From a virus: a DNA stretch of 28,783 nt. The position numbers and the translations under genes were made by a program. Every line of letters starts with the position of its first letter. The stretch's first letter is position 1. The stretch covers positions 1-28,783 of the IMG/VR virus record IMGVR_UViG_3300040801_006093. One strand, written 5' to 3'. This document shows positions 1-7,554 of the stretch, piece after piece. The notes beneath the pieces are model-generated. The model did no database searches and was not told where the DNA came from. It worked only from the letters and a program-made list of their open reading frames with translations.

Positions 1-3000
1 TCATCCACCAGCAGGAGGGTGATGGGTGGGCTGTTCTTCATCATCAAGCTCGTGCAGCGCGTGCCCAAGTTGCGTGAGGCAGGAGGATACGTCGTTCCAG
101 GCGCTCCTGACAGCCGCGCGTTCGAGGGCGCGCGCCTGGTCGGCCAGCCGAGACTGTCCAAAGGTCTCGGCATGGCCTTTCATCACATGGGCATGCGCGG
201 CCACCTGCGTTAGGTCGGCACGGGCCAGGGCATCTTCGGCGGCGGCCAACTGATCGCGCAGTTCCGTTTTCAACCGGGGGAACAGGCTTTTCAGGGACTC
301 CGGCGGGGCCTCCCGGGCCGGCGGTGGTGACTGTCCAAGGCTGGCAAGCACGGTGGCGCGCAACTGGTGTCGCGTGTAGGGTTTGGTCAGAAAGGCATCG
401 GCCCCGGCGGCCAGGGCCTGTTGGCGCACCTCGGGCCGGGTGTCGGCGGATTGAAAGACAATCGGCACTTTTGGGGGCACCCTTGGGGTGTCCCGCCGCG
501 CTTCCAGCGCCCGGATCGCCTTGAGGGCGGCCAGCCCGTCCATTTCCGGCACTTGCACGTCCATGAGCACGATATCTACCGGCTCGCCAGTCGCCAAAGC
601 CACCGCTTCGCGTCCGTTCCGACACGCGACCAGGGTGAGGGGAAGGCCCGCCAGGTGGTCGCGGATCACCTCCTGGTTCAGGTCCGAATCCTCGACGACC
701 AGAACCCGCGCGGGCTGGTCCGCGCTGACGGGGCGGATGTCGGCCATTGCCGGCGCCGCGCTGTCCGCATCCCGCACTGCCGTCGGACTGGACGGCGGGG
801 CATCGGCGCGGCCCGGCAGGGGCAGATCGACCAAGAAGGTGCTGCCGCGGCCTGGGGTGGAGTCGACCTGAATGCGCCCGCCCATGTGTCGCACCAGGCT
901 GGCGGTGATGGTAAGACCGAGTCCGAGACCCTGGCCGGTGGCGGCGGCCTCAGGTTTGATCTGGTGAAAGGGCTCGAAAATGCGGTCGAGCTGCTTTGCG
1001 TCGATCCCCGGCCCGGTGTCCGTGACGCAGATCCGCACGCCGTCGGCAAGAGGCGTGGCGCTGACTTCGATGAGACCGGTCTGGGTGAATTTCACGGCGT
1101 TGCCGATCAGGTTCACCAGACTCTGGTGGATGCGCCGATCATCGCCAAGGTGGAAATCGGGCAGCGCCGGTGCGATCCGCGTTTGCAGACTCAAGCCCTT
1201 GGCAGCGAGATCCCGGGCGAATAGTTCGGTGGTTCTTTCGATCAGGGCATCAAGGCTGAACCAGCGTTCTTGAACGGGACCGTCACCGATGTCGGTGCGT
1301 GCGAAGTCCAGCACGTTTTCGATCAGCGCACGCAGATGGGTGCTGGCGCGCTGCAGCAGGTCGATTCGCCGTCGGCTGGGGGCGGGAAGCGGGTCATCGG
1401 CCAGGGCCTCGGCCATGGCCAGGATGGCGTTCAGCGGGGTGCGCAGCTCGTGATTGACGGAGGCGATGAAGGTCGTGCGCGCCTTGGCCGCCTGCTCGGC
1501 CCTGCGATTGGCCTGCTGCAGGCGGAGATTCCACCACGCGAACAGGCCGATCAGTAACGCGGCGATCACTGCCGTGCGGACCAGAAGTTCGTAATCCGGC
1601 ACCTGCCGCACTTCCATCGCCAACCATCGATTCAGGATGCGGTTGATCTCGGCGCTCTGTGTGCCGTCCAGGACGGTCTGGATTATCCGATGCAACATGG
1701 GCTCGTCGGCGCGCACGGCCATCGCAAAATCTGCGTCCCAGGACAGGCGCCCCGAGACCTTGAGGTCCACCAGTTCCGCTTCGCGCATGATGTAGGCCAG
1801 ATCCGCCGTGGTGCCGATGTGCGCGAAGACCTCGCGCGTGCGCACTTTCTCCAGTCCGTCCCGAACGGTGTCCACGGGCTCAAGCTGGATTGTGGGATAG
1901 CGACGGCGCAACTCGGCCGCCAAGTCCGGGTCGGGGCCGAAGCTGAACCGCCGGTGCAGTTCGGTATTGAGGTCGGTGATGAAGAACTCTTCGGTGCGCG
2001 TGACCAGCACGTAGGGCAACTGGAATAACGGCTTGGTCAGGCGAAAGCCCGGTAGAGCCGCGGGGCTCGCATGGGTCAGCGCCAGCATGTCGCAGTCGGG
2101 CCAGATCCCGTTGGCTGCGCCGGGCGCCCGGGTGGCCAGCGGCATGGGTTCGACCGCAACCCCCAGGGAGTCCTGGAGAAGATCGACGAAATCGCCCGCC
2201 ATGCCGTCGATGCGCTCCCCGACGATGCGCGCAAAGGGCATCCAATCGGTCTCGGTGCAGAGGTGCAACGGGCCGCGCGCCTGAAGATAGTCCGCTTCTT
2301 CCTCGGTCAATGGAATCCGTCTGGACGTGGGCACCGGAAGCTGATCGCTCCCCTCCAGCCAGCGTTGGCGCAGGTCCATCTGCTCCTGGATCGAGATGGT
2401 TGCCAGCCCTTTGTTAAGGATGGAAGCCAATTCCGGCCAATCGCGGCGCACCTGAAAGACCAGTTCGTAGGGTTGGCCGACGGCAAATGCGGCCTCGATC
2501 AGACCGGCCAGGCCCAGTTGCCGGGCCACAAAAAAGGCCGTTTCGTCGAGGATGGTGAAATCCGCCTCGCGCGAAACGAGTGCAGTGATGGTTTCATCAA
2601 TTGTGTCAACATAGGTCCAATGCGACTCTGATGCGACCTGGCGCGCCATGTTTTCAAAATTAACATTATTGCGCTGCAAAATCAGACGCTTGCCCACCAG
2701 ATCCTGCGCGCTGTAGATATCCGCCGGGTTGCCCGAGCGGACGATCACCAGACCGGTCAATGAGACATACGGTGTAGTGGCGATGAAGAATTTCTCGCGA
2801 TCCTTATGGACCACCGCGGTCGCAAGCCCATCCAACGCGCGCATCCGCGCCCGTTGTTGAATCTCGCCCCAGACGCCCAGTTCGAAGCGGATGCGCAGAC
2901 CGGTGCGCGCCTCGATCAGGGCGGCGATTTCCGCGTCGTGTCCGGTGATTGCGCCGGACGGCTCCCGAAGGACGAAGGGAGCAAACGACAGACCGCTGCC

Positions 3001-3231
3001 GAACGTAACCTCGGGATGCCGGTCAAGAAACGCGCGTTCTTCTGCGGTGAATTCGATGGGATCGGAGTCGACGGGCTCGGAAGCAAACGCCGGGAGCGGC
3101 CCCGCCAGCAGCAACATCGCCAGGAGCAACATGACCGTCTGCAGGGTCGGCCTTGCCGCCCCTTTGGGGGGCCGCGTCCGTGGGCCGGGCAGTTGGATGC
3201 GATGACCCGGCGCTGCGATCATGCCGGGCAT
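1..3231 (-). CDS. BvgS/EvgS-type hybrid sensor histidine kinase
   Basis: Inner-membrane phosphorelay kinase of 1076 aa. Domains in order: signal/anchor helix about 33-50; two periplasmic solute-binding (SBP_bac_3-like) domains about 65-295 and 315-545; one TM helix about 551-567; HisKA with phospho-acceptor H594 in an NHELRTPL motif; HATPase_c with N-box near 707-715, G1 DTGPGID 738-744 and G2 GQGLGLGL 766-773; receiver domain about 841-965 with D891 and K950; Hpt domain with HVMKG at H1015. All phosphorelay residues are present, so it should be active. The tandem SBP architecture is that of BvgS and EvgS, which sense small molecules in the periplasm. The ligand cannot be told from sequence. 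It lies outside the phage genes and is probably host flank. No good ribosome site precedes the ATG at 3231, and an ATG nine bases further in is an alternative. The cognate response regulator is not in the window. Confidence 0.93.
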   Translation of the reverse strand: MPGMIAAPGHRIQLPGPRTRPPKGAARPTLQTVMLLLAMLLLAGPLPAFASEPVDSDPIEFTAEERAFLDRHPEVTFGSGLSFAPFVLREPSGAITGHDAEIAALIEARTGLRIRFELGVWGEIQQRARMRALDGLATAVVHKDREKFFIATTPYVSLTGLVIVRSGNPADIYSAQDLVGKRLILQRNNVNFENMARQVASESHWTYVDTIDETITALVSREADFTILDETAFFVARQLGLAGLIEAAFAVGQPYELVFQVRRDWPELASILNKGLATISIQEQMDLRQRWLEGSDQLPVPTSRRIPLTEEEADYLQARGPLHLCTETDWMPFARIVGERIDGMAGDFVDLLQDSLGVAVEPMPLATRAPGAANGIWPDCDMLALTHASPAALPGFRLTKPLFQLPYVLVTRTEEFFITDLNTELHRRFSFGPDPDLAAELRRRYPTIQLEPVDTVRDGLEKVRTREVFAHIGTTADLAYIMREAELVDLKVSGRLSWDADFAMAVRADEPMLHRIIQTVLDGTQSAEINRILNRWLAMEVRQVPDYELLVRTAVIAALLIGLFAWWNLRLQQANRRAEQAAKARTTFIASVNHELRTPLNAILAMAEALADDPLPAPSRRRIDLLQRASTHLRALIENVLDFARTDIGDGPVQERWFSLDALIERTTELFARDLAAKGLSLQTRIAPALPDFHLGDDRRIHQSLVNLIGNAVKFTQTGLIEVSATPLADGVRICVTDTGPGIDAKQLDRIFEPFHQIKPEAAATGQGLGLGLTITASLVRHMGGRIQVDSTPGRGSTFLVDLPLPGRADAPPSSPTAVRDADSAAPAMADIRPVSADQPARVLVVEDSDLNQEVIRDHLAGLPLTLVACRNGREAVALATGEPVDIVLMDVQVPEMDGLAALKAIRALEARRDTPRVPPKVPIVFQSADTRPEVRQQALAAGADAFLTKPYTRHQLRATVLASLGQSPPPAREAPPESLKSLFPRLKTELRDQLAAAEDALARADLTQVAAHAHVMKGHAETFGQSRLADQARALERAAVRSAWNDVSSCLTQLGHALHELDDEEQPTHHPPAGG

Positions 3232-3357
3232 GCGGCCCGACCCTGGCGGAGAAAAGCACCCATCGTATGACCTTGCCCCGAAACGGTGGACACGGGGTTA
3301 TGCGTCGCGGCGATCGGCCTGCTCCAGGTTCCGATCGCCGGGCGCCGGGTGCAGGGG

Positions 3358-3450
3358 TCAGTCATTATAGGCGCCTTCGGGACAGGCGAACAGGTCGCGT
3401 CTGGCGGCCTCGCGGGTCGCGAAATCTCGTTGGACGGCGGCCTTCTGGTG
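3358..3450 (-). pseudogene. Remnant of an IS3-type transposase C-terminus
   Basis: Directly after the stop of the 3451-3759 gene, in the same frame, 30 codons read HQKAAVQRDF then ATREAARRDLFACPEGAYND and stop. The pattern ATRE-x-A-x-RDLFAY-x-EG-x-YN is typical of the C-terminal integrase-core end of IS3-family OrfB transposases, where HSALGY normally follows. Here the reading stops just at that point. No inverted repeats or other transposase segments are seen, so this is a scar, not an element. The call rests on motif memory over a short stretch. Confidence 0.45.
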
Positions 3451-3759
3451 CTAGGCGAAATCGAGCGCCCCTTTGAGTTCCGGCTCATCCCCCCTTTCAA
3501 AAACGGCTGCCCAGCGGTCAATCTGAGGCTGGAGCTCGGGAGCCTCGATCTGCATGTGGAACGTGTAGAGCCGATCAACGACCTCCTTCATCAACTCCCG
3601 CATCCGGGCATCGTCGATGTGCGAGACCTCTGGCCAAGGGATCTTCCGCCCCTCAGCATCCACCACCATCACGTCGGAATCGTCCCCCGTCTTGGTGACG
3701 GGGACCACGCTGGCGTGGATGTCCTCCAGCCTGGTGTTGCGCACACACATCATGGCCAT
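3451..3759 (-). CDS. Conserved hypothetical protein, 5' end disrupted by a tandem duplication
   Basis: Protein of 102 aa from the ATG at 3759, beginning MAMMCVRNTRLEDIHA and rich in acidic residues. It has no TM segment or catalytic motif that I recognise. It resembles small conserved alphaproteobacterial proteins of unknown function. The likely original start is the ATG at 3833, which opens MNRNDEERIAAKLAKVMAM. A 26-bp tandem duplication (3749-3800) then shifts the frame, and that upstream reading ends after 27 codons at a TGA overlapping the ATG at 3753. Removing one repeat unit restores a continuous 126-aa frame that runs into MMCVRN. The body may still be made by re-initiation at the ATGs at 3759, 3753 or 3750, which lie just after an AAGG sequence. 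Function unknown. Confidence 0.7.
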   Translation of the reverse strand: MAMMCVRNTRLEDIHASVVPVTKTGDDSDVMVVDAEGRKIPWPEVSHIDDARMRELMKEVVDRLYTFHMQIEAPELQPQIDRWAAVFERGDEPELKGALDFA

Positions 3760-3800
3760 GACCTTGGCAAGCTTGTCATGGCCATGACCTTGGCAAGCTT
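3749..3800. repeat. 26-bp perfect-phase tandem duplication
   Basis: Positions 3749-3774 and 3775-3800 are head-to-tail copies identical at 25 of 26 bases (core TCATGGCCATGACCTTGGCA). The unit length is not a multiple of three, so the duplication shifts the frame of the minus-strand gene it lies in. It looks recent, and either slippage or recombination could collapse it. Confidence 0.95.
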
Positions 3801-3890
3801 GGCGGCGATACGCTCTTCATCGTTCCGGTTCATGCCGCGAGCGTACCGTCATCCTTTGCCGCACGCCACGGATTTGAATCCGAGCCCACA

Positions 3891-4154
3891 TCACCGCCAG
3901 CCATGCAAGCACCCCCTTGCCTGCTCCCGCATGACGGCGTAGTCGCTGAGCATCTCCACCAGCGCCGACCCCTCCGGCAGCAGGTTCAGGTCCTCGGCCG
4001 CGCGGGCCTGGACGTCGCGGCTGTACTCGACCACAGGCGGGCACACGGCCGGCTCGCCCGCGTCAGAACCGGCTGTCGCGCAGGCGCTCAGCCAGATCGT
4101 GGCGATCACGGGGACGGCGAGCCGCCGCCTCCAGCATCCGGCGTTGGGCGTCAT
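3891..4154 (-). CDS. Rz1-like outer-membrane spanin lipoprotein
   Basis: Small lipoprotein of 87 aa. A basic N-terminus (CWRRR) and hydrophobic stretch end in an LSAC lipobox with the lipidated cysteine at residue 25, followed by a soluble part of about 60 aa. Its start lies inside the preceding Rz-like gene in another frame (overlap 4063-4154), which is the typical overlapping arrangement of phage i-spanin and o-spanin genes. With its partner it would fuse inner and outer membranes as the last step of lysis. The C-terminal part, with a DYAVMREQARGC stretch, matches small proteins often found at the end of alphaproteobacterial prophage lysis cassettes. It lacks the proline-rich region of lambda Rz1, so the assignment rests on lipobox and context. 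Confidence 0.7.
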   Translation of the reverse strand: MTPNAGCWRRRLAVPVIATIWLSACATAGSDAGEPAVCPPVVEYSRDVQARAAEDLNLLPEGSALVEMLSDYAVMREQARGCLHGWR

Positions 4155-4302
4155 GGGCCTTCTCCATCATTTCCAGGCGTTCGGCGAGACGCCCGGCGCG
4201 GCGGGCACCGAGCAGCACCGCCAGAACGGCGGTCACCACAGCCAGGGCGCGCCCGAGCGCCAGCCCGGACCCGCCCAGCCATCGGCTCAGCATCGCGACC
4301 AT
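4063..4302 (-). CDS. Rz-like inner-membrane spanin
   Basis: Protein of 79 aa from the ATG at 4302. It has one N-terminal TM helix (about residues 14-32, LALGRALAVVTAVLAVLL) and then a charged, heptad-like helix (AERLEMMEKAHDAQRRMLEAA) to the C-terminus, the usual plan of an i-spanin: membrane anchor plus periplasmic coiled coil. The ATG overlaps the endolysin stop as ATGA, so the two are translationally coupled. The Rz1-like lipoprotein gene starts inside it. A longer in-frame start at 4386 would lie inside the endolysin gene and gives a low-complexity shadow peptide, so I prefer 4302. A small holin is an alternative reading, but the coiled coil and nested lipoprotein favour a spanin. Confidence 0.68.
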   Translation of the reverse strand: MVAMLSRWLGGSGLALGRALAVVTAVLAVLLGARRAGRLAERLEMMEKAHDAQRRMLEAAARRPRDRHDLAERLRDSRF

Positions 4303-4979
4303 CACCGCAGACCCCGCCGCCGGTCGTCGATGCGCGCCCAGACCATGACGCCGATGCTGATCAGGGTGACGGCCAGCAGGGCCCACTTCGCTGCATCCAG
4401 GGTAAGGGCCAGATCCCCCAGAACCTCCTGCGCGGGCCCGAGTCCGTCCTGGAGGGCGCCCACCACAGCCGTGCCGACGGTGGCGGCGGCCGCCGCCTGC
4501 CCACCCCGCACCGTGCGGGAGCGGGTCAGCGGCTTTTCAGGGGGCAGCACACCGGCGCGCACCAGGGCGGCGTCGATCTGAGCCTCGGTATAGGGCTGGC
4601 AGCCGTTCTCCATGGTGACCATGGCCGTCAGCACGGGCCGCAGATGGTCGGCGCGGTGGAAGTCCAAAGCCTGATCCGGGCCGAAGCCGCTCTGCCGAGC
4701 CACGAAGGCGACGTAGCCGTTGGTGTCGTTCTCGGACGGCGGCGCCCACAGGGCGATCAGCCGGCGGATCGTGGTCGCATCGCGGCGGTCATGGTGGTTG
4801 ATGATCAGCACCGCCCCGGCCCGCAAGCCCCAGACCGGATCCCGGAACTGCTCGAAGGCGCCGTCGGTGTTGTCGGCCGGGTCGATCCGGCCCTGCCAGC
4901 GGTTGGCGGGGTTCAGGCGGATGTTGAGCGGATTGTGGTTGCGGATGCCGCGCGGCATCCGGGTGGGGTCAGCGGTCAT
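4302..4979 (-). CDS. Endolysin (lysozyme-like) with C-terminal membrane segment
   Basis: Peptidoglycan hydrolase of 225 aa. The N-terminus carries PRGIRNHNPLNIR (residues 9-21) and FEQFRDPVWGLRAGA (about 42-56), the signature of the phage 'structural protein P5'-type lysozyme-like family. The lysozyme-like domain covers about residues 9-145. An Ala/Gly-rich stretch (about 158-172) and a TM helix near 192-208 follow, ending in a basic tail (RIDDRRRG), so the enzyme is probably membrane-tethered. I chose the ATG at 4979, which overlaps the preceding gene by 11 bp; the alternative start at 5018 adds a low-complexity extension. It overlaps the i-spanin gene by ATGA. The membrane tail could tie enzyme release to loss of membrane potential, which is an inference. 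Confidence 0.8.
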   Translation of the reverse strand: MTADPTRMPRGIRNHNPLNIRLNPANRWQGRIDPADNTDGAFEQFRDPVWGLRAGAVLIINHHDRRDATTIRRLIALWAPPSENDTNGYVAFVARQSGFGPDQALDFHRADHLRPVLTAMVTMENGCQPYTEAQIDAALVRAGVLPPEKPLTRSRTVRGGQAAAAATVGTAVVGALQDGLGPAQEVLGDLALTLDAAKWALLAVTLISIGVMVWARIDDRRRGLR

Positions 4980-5253
4980 GGCGGGCGTCCTCCCCGTCGT
5001 GCCCGTACCGGCCCTCAATAACCCGGTCGAGCTTGGTTTCGATCTTGAGCAGATGCGCGGTCAGGCGCGCCTCCACCTCCTTGAGGTGACCGATCGAGGC
5101 GTAGGTGGTGGCGACGTGCAGCTTGAAGGCGGACAGTTCGGCATGCAGGGCCTCGACCTGGCGCTCCCGGGTGGCACGCCCGGTGATGAGCATCCAGAAC
5201 AGCCCGGCCAGGACCGGCACCTCGATGACGGTGATCCACCATTGCAGTTCCAT
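4969..5253 (-). CDS. Small one-TM phage protein with coiled coil (holin candidate)
   Basis: Protein of 94 aa with an N-terminal TM helix (about residues 5-21, WWITVIEVPVLAGLFWML), then a long amphipathic helix (RERQVEALHAELSAFKLHV through LKIETKLDRVIEGR) and an acidic/His-rich tail. The ATG at 5253 has a strong GGGAGG ribosome site eight bases upstream; a longer start at 5334 lies in the previous gene. It resembles the small TM-plus-coil proteins next to phage endolysins (DUF2730-like in layout). Candidate roles are holin, antiholin or endolysin regulator. No classical two- or three-TM holin is present, so this is the best holin candidate in the cassette. Function inferred from context. Confidence 0.6.
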   Translation of the reverse strand: MELQWWITVIEVPVLAGLFWMLITGRATRERQVEALHAELSAFKLHVATTYASIGHLKEVEARLTAHLLKIETKLDRVIEGRYGHDGEDARHDR

Positions 5254-5257
5254 GGGC

Positions 5258-5500
5258 TCACCCTCCCGATGCGGACGCCGCCCGCCCGCGCCGCCGCTGG
5301 GGCGGCGCGGTGGCGGTTTCGGCCGGCGGAGCAACGGCGCGCTCCGGTTCCGGCGGCGGTGGCTTGGGGGCCGGGGCCAGCGGCACCGCCGCCCCGGTCT
5401 CGATCAGGGCCGCGCCCAGGGTGGGCGTGACCGTGACGACCTCGCCGGCCCCGGCGGAGACCTCGGGACCGGCGATGGTGGTGATCATGCGCAGTCTCAT
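5258..5500 (-). CDS. Small conserved phage protein with proline-rich tail
   Basis: Protein of 80 aa. The N-terminal half (MRLRMITTIAGPEV, then GEVVTVTPTLGAALIETGAA) is the short beta-domain typical of small phage proteins encoded near capsid and head-fibre genes. The C-terminal half is low-complexity Pro/Ala/Arg, ending in a basic RRRGRAAS patch. I chose the ATG at 5500, with GTGAGG six bases upstream. A GTG at 5512 overlaps the stop of the previous gene and is an alternative. Role unknown; a minor virion or assembly protein is likely from position. Confidence 0.6.
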   Translation of the reverse strand: MRLRMITTIAGPEVSAGAGEVVTVTPTLGAALIETGAAVPLAPAPKPPPPEPERAVAPPAETATAPPQRRRGRAASASGG

Positions 5501-5508
5501 GTTGGGCC

Positions 5509-5739
5509 TCACGCGCTGGCCACGATGCCGACGGCGCGCAGCGCCGCCAGCACGGCATTGAGGGCGGCGCGGGCCTCGGCATCGGTGGTGGTGCCGCCGG
5601 TTGCGTCAGCGATGGCGGTGGCCGGGGCGCCGGTTGGGCCAACGATGTGGCCCCCCGTGTTGACCTGGATGACGCCGCCGACCTCGATGACCAGGCGGTC
5701 GCCGTCCCGGTCGCGGTAGACCTGGGTGACGTGGCTCAT
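5509..5739 (-). CDS. Head-fibre-like capsid decoration protein
   Basis: Protein of 76 aa. The first 30 residues form a short beta segment (MSHVTQVYRDRDGDRLVIEV). The rest contains AIADATGGTTTDAEARAALN and then NAVLAALRAVGIV, the 'AIADA-x-GGTT-x-DAEARAAINA' motif of phage head-fibre and fibre-base proteins (head fibre of phi29 type and related tail-fibre N-termini). It has a strong AGGAGG ribosome site seven bases before the ATG at 5739 and lies just after the capsid/decoration genes. It probably forms trimeric spikes on the head. The same motif also occurs at the base of tail-associated fibres, so this is the only gene with even a possible tail connection. Confidence 0.7.
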   Translation of the reverse strand: MSHVTQVYRDRDGDRLVIEVGGVIQVNTGGHIVGPTGAPATAIADATGGTTTDAEARAALNAVLAALRAVGIVASA

Positions 5740-5750
5740 ATCGCGTCCTC

Positions 5751-6191
5751 CTAAGCCGTGCCCTCGGCGGGCGAGACGTGGGTTTCGAGGCCGGCGACGG
5801 TGTCGCCCTGGGTGGTGGGCAGCACGCGGGTGCCGTACTGGATGGCGATCACGCCATCGATGACGGCATCGGCCGTGCCCCGGGTGACGACCGCGCGGAC
5901 GTAGCGTTTGGCCGGGCGGACCAGATCCACCACCAGCAACCCGTTGTCGTCGGTGTGGGCGATGGCCTGGGCGGTGCCGGCCAGATCGGCCGCGTCGGTA
6001 AGCGTGGGGTCGTCCCCCTGCTGGACTTTCAGACCGGTCACGGCATCGTCGCCGAGGGTGCCGAAGGCGGCGATGAACACGACGCCCTCGGCATTCGCCA
6101 TATCGATCACCGTTGCCTCCTGGTCGGTCTGACCGGCGGCGACGGCGTCCATGACACGGGTGATGGTCACGGTGCGGGCAAGGTTGGGCAT
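5751..6191 (-). CDS. Phage virion decoration/structural protein
   Basis: Protein of 146 aa, mostly beta-strand by composition (MPNLARTVTITRVMDAV, then VVFIAAFGTLGDDAVTGLKV). It lies 12 bp after the major capsid gene and has a GGAG ribosome site. Small beta-rich proteins of this length directly after HK97-type capsid genes are usually decoration or cement proteins, and similar ones occur in alphaproteobacterial prophages. No enzymatic motifs are seen. The assignment as decoration protein is from position and composition only. Confidence 0.65.
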   Translation of the reverse strand: MPNLARTVTITRVMDAVAAGQTDQEATVIDMANAEGVVFIAAFGTLGDDAVTGLKVQQGDDPTLTDAADLAGTAQAIAHTDDNGLLVVDLVRPAKRYVRAVVTRGTADAVIDGVIAIQYGTRVLPTTQGDTVAGLETHVSPAEGTA

Positions 6192-6203
6192 GGTCTCGTC
6201 TCC

Positions 6204-7445
6204 TCAGGCCAGCGTGACGCGGACGAAGGCTTCCTCCAGGACCGGCGCGCCGTCGGTCTCCAGACGGCCGATGAAGCCGACCTGATTGGTCTCGGCGTAC
6301 AGTTCGTTGAGGCGCTGCACCTGCATGGAGAGCGCATCCACGATCCAGTAGTGCTGGAAATCGCCGAGCAGGCCGACGTAGAGGCCGGTGGTGAAGGTGT
6401 TGGGCGCCCATTCGGACAGGGTCATGGGCAGGCCAAGCAGGGTGTCGGGCTCGCCCTCGCGCACGGACTGGCGCCAGATGTACTGGCCCTCGCCGTCCTT
6501 CAGCTTGGTGATCTGCTTGACGGCGTCGCGGTGGAAGATCCAGCGCGCACGCGGCCAGTACTGGCCCTTGAGCGCGAACTTGGCCTCGATCAGGCCGTCG
6601 AAGCGGATCTCGGTGGCGGTGTTGCCGGTGGCCACGTCGCGGCTGGTGGAGATGCCGTTGTCCGAGGCGGTGAACACGCCCAGCGGCCGGCCGGCGCCGG
6701 AGCCGGTCAGGAAGGCCTTTTCCTGGGTGACCGCGAACTTGTACGCCAGCCGCCCCATGACCAGGGCCTCGGGGCCGATCAGGGCCTGACGCAGAAGCTG
6801 CTGGCTGACCTTGATGCGCTTGGCCAGGGGATGGGGGCGCAGTTCGCGCTTGCCCAATTTCATGGCCGTATCCTCGCCGCCGGTGGCCAGCTCGGTGGTC
6901 CAGTCGGCATCGGCCGGGTCGGCGTCCAGGGACGGCGCGCCGAGGGAGGCGGCCTGGGGCACCTGGAAGGTTCGGGCCAGACCGCGCATGACCACCTGAT
7001 CGTCGACCGCCTTGATCAACTCGGTGACGAACTGCTGGGGCGGGACCAGATAGCCGCCGTCCACATCGGCGCCGGCCTGCAGGGCGCGCAGTTCCTCGCC
7101 GGCCAGGGCACCGGTCCCTCCGCGCAGGAAGCGGGCGAAGGCGGTACGGTAGGCACCATCGGCCCGGGGGTCGGCGCGATCCTCGCGGCTTTCCGGCGCG
7201 GGATGGTCGGGAGCCTGCTCGCTGCGGGCGGCCTCCTCGGCCATGCGGCGGTCGAGGGCCTGCTGGCGCTCCTCGCGGCTGATCTGCTCGCCCAGGCGCT
7301 CCTGGTCGGCGAACAGGGCGTCATAGCGTTCCTGCTCCTCGGCCGTCAGGTCGCGGCCCTCGCCGCCGGCGGCATCGAGCAGGCCACGCATGTCGGTGAC
7401 GATGCGACCGCGCTTCTCGCGCAGATCCTTGAGACGGGTGCTCAT
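6204..7445 (-). CDS. Major capsid protein, HK97 family
   Basis: Protein of 413 aa from the ATG at 7445, which has an AAGGA ribosome site five bases upstream. The first 100 or so residues are charged and helical (LKDLREKRGRIVTDMRGLL, then LTAEEQERYDALFADQERL), the scaffold-like delta domain removed by the prohead protease. The rest is the HK97 fold, with the E-loop/P-domain region following GGYLVPPQQFVTELIKAV and the C-terminal LLGLPMTLSEWAPN and GLYVGLLGDFQHYWIVDAL segments typical of HK97 capsids. It forms the icosahedral head shell. The longer start at 7490 lies across a terminator hairpin and is unlikely. A strong terminator lies just upstream (7480-7518). Confidence 0.95.
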   Translation of the reverse strand: MSTRLKDLREKRGRIVTDMRGLLDAAGGEGRDLTAEEQERYDALFADQERLGEQISREERQQALDRRMAEEAARSEQAPDHPAPESREDRADPRADGAYRTAFARFLRGGTGALAGEELRALQAGADVDGGYLVPPQQFVTELIKAVDDQVVMRGLARTFQVPQAASLGAPSLDADPADADWTTELATGGEDTAMKLGKRELRPHPLAKRIKVSQQLLRQALIGPEALVMGRLAYKFAVTQEKAFLTGSGAGRPLGVFTASDNGISTSRDVATGNTATEIRFDGLIEAKFALKGQYWPRARWIFHRDAVKQITKLKDGEGQYIWRQSVREGEPDTLLGLPMTLSEWAPNTFTTGLYVGLLGDFQHYWIVDALSMQVQRLNELYAETNQVGFIGRLETDGAPVLEEAFVRVTLA

Positions 7446-7479
7446 GGCGTTCCTTTCGTGTGGCTGGAGGCCGGCCAGC

Positions 7480-7518
7480 AAAAAGCCCACCCCCCGCGCC
7501 GGCCGGGCGGAGGTGGGC
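7480..7518 (-). terminator. Rho-independent terminator inside the head operon
   Basis: On the minus strand, arms GCCCACC (7512-7518) and GGTGGGC (7485-7491) pair perfectly around a GC-rich loop that can itself fold. Five T residues (7480-7484) follow. This is a textbook intrinsic terminator between the protease and capsid genes, pointing along the operon. Confidence 0.75.
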
Positions 7519-7554
7519 AGTGAGAACGGGCGGAAGGGGTGAGACGGAGAGGCG

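Noticed and set aside
3855-3890. tRNA gene fragment
   Set aside because: The T-arm-like GGATTCAAATCC has the wrong base before the loop and no acceptor stem or CCA follows; kept only as a weak border hint.
5778-7523. 581-codon plus-strand open frame
   Set aside because: Antisense to capsid and decoration genes; low-complexity Gly/Ala/Leu/His composition. Same reasoning applies to the long plus-strand frames at 9252-10955, 11120-12838 and 14936-16438.
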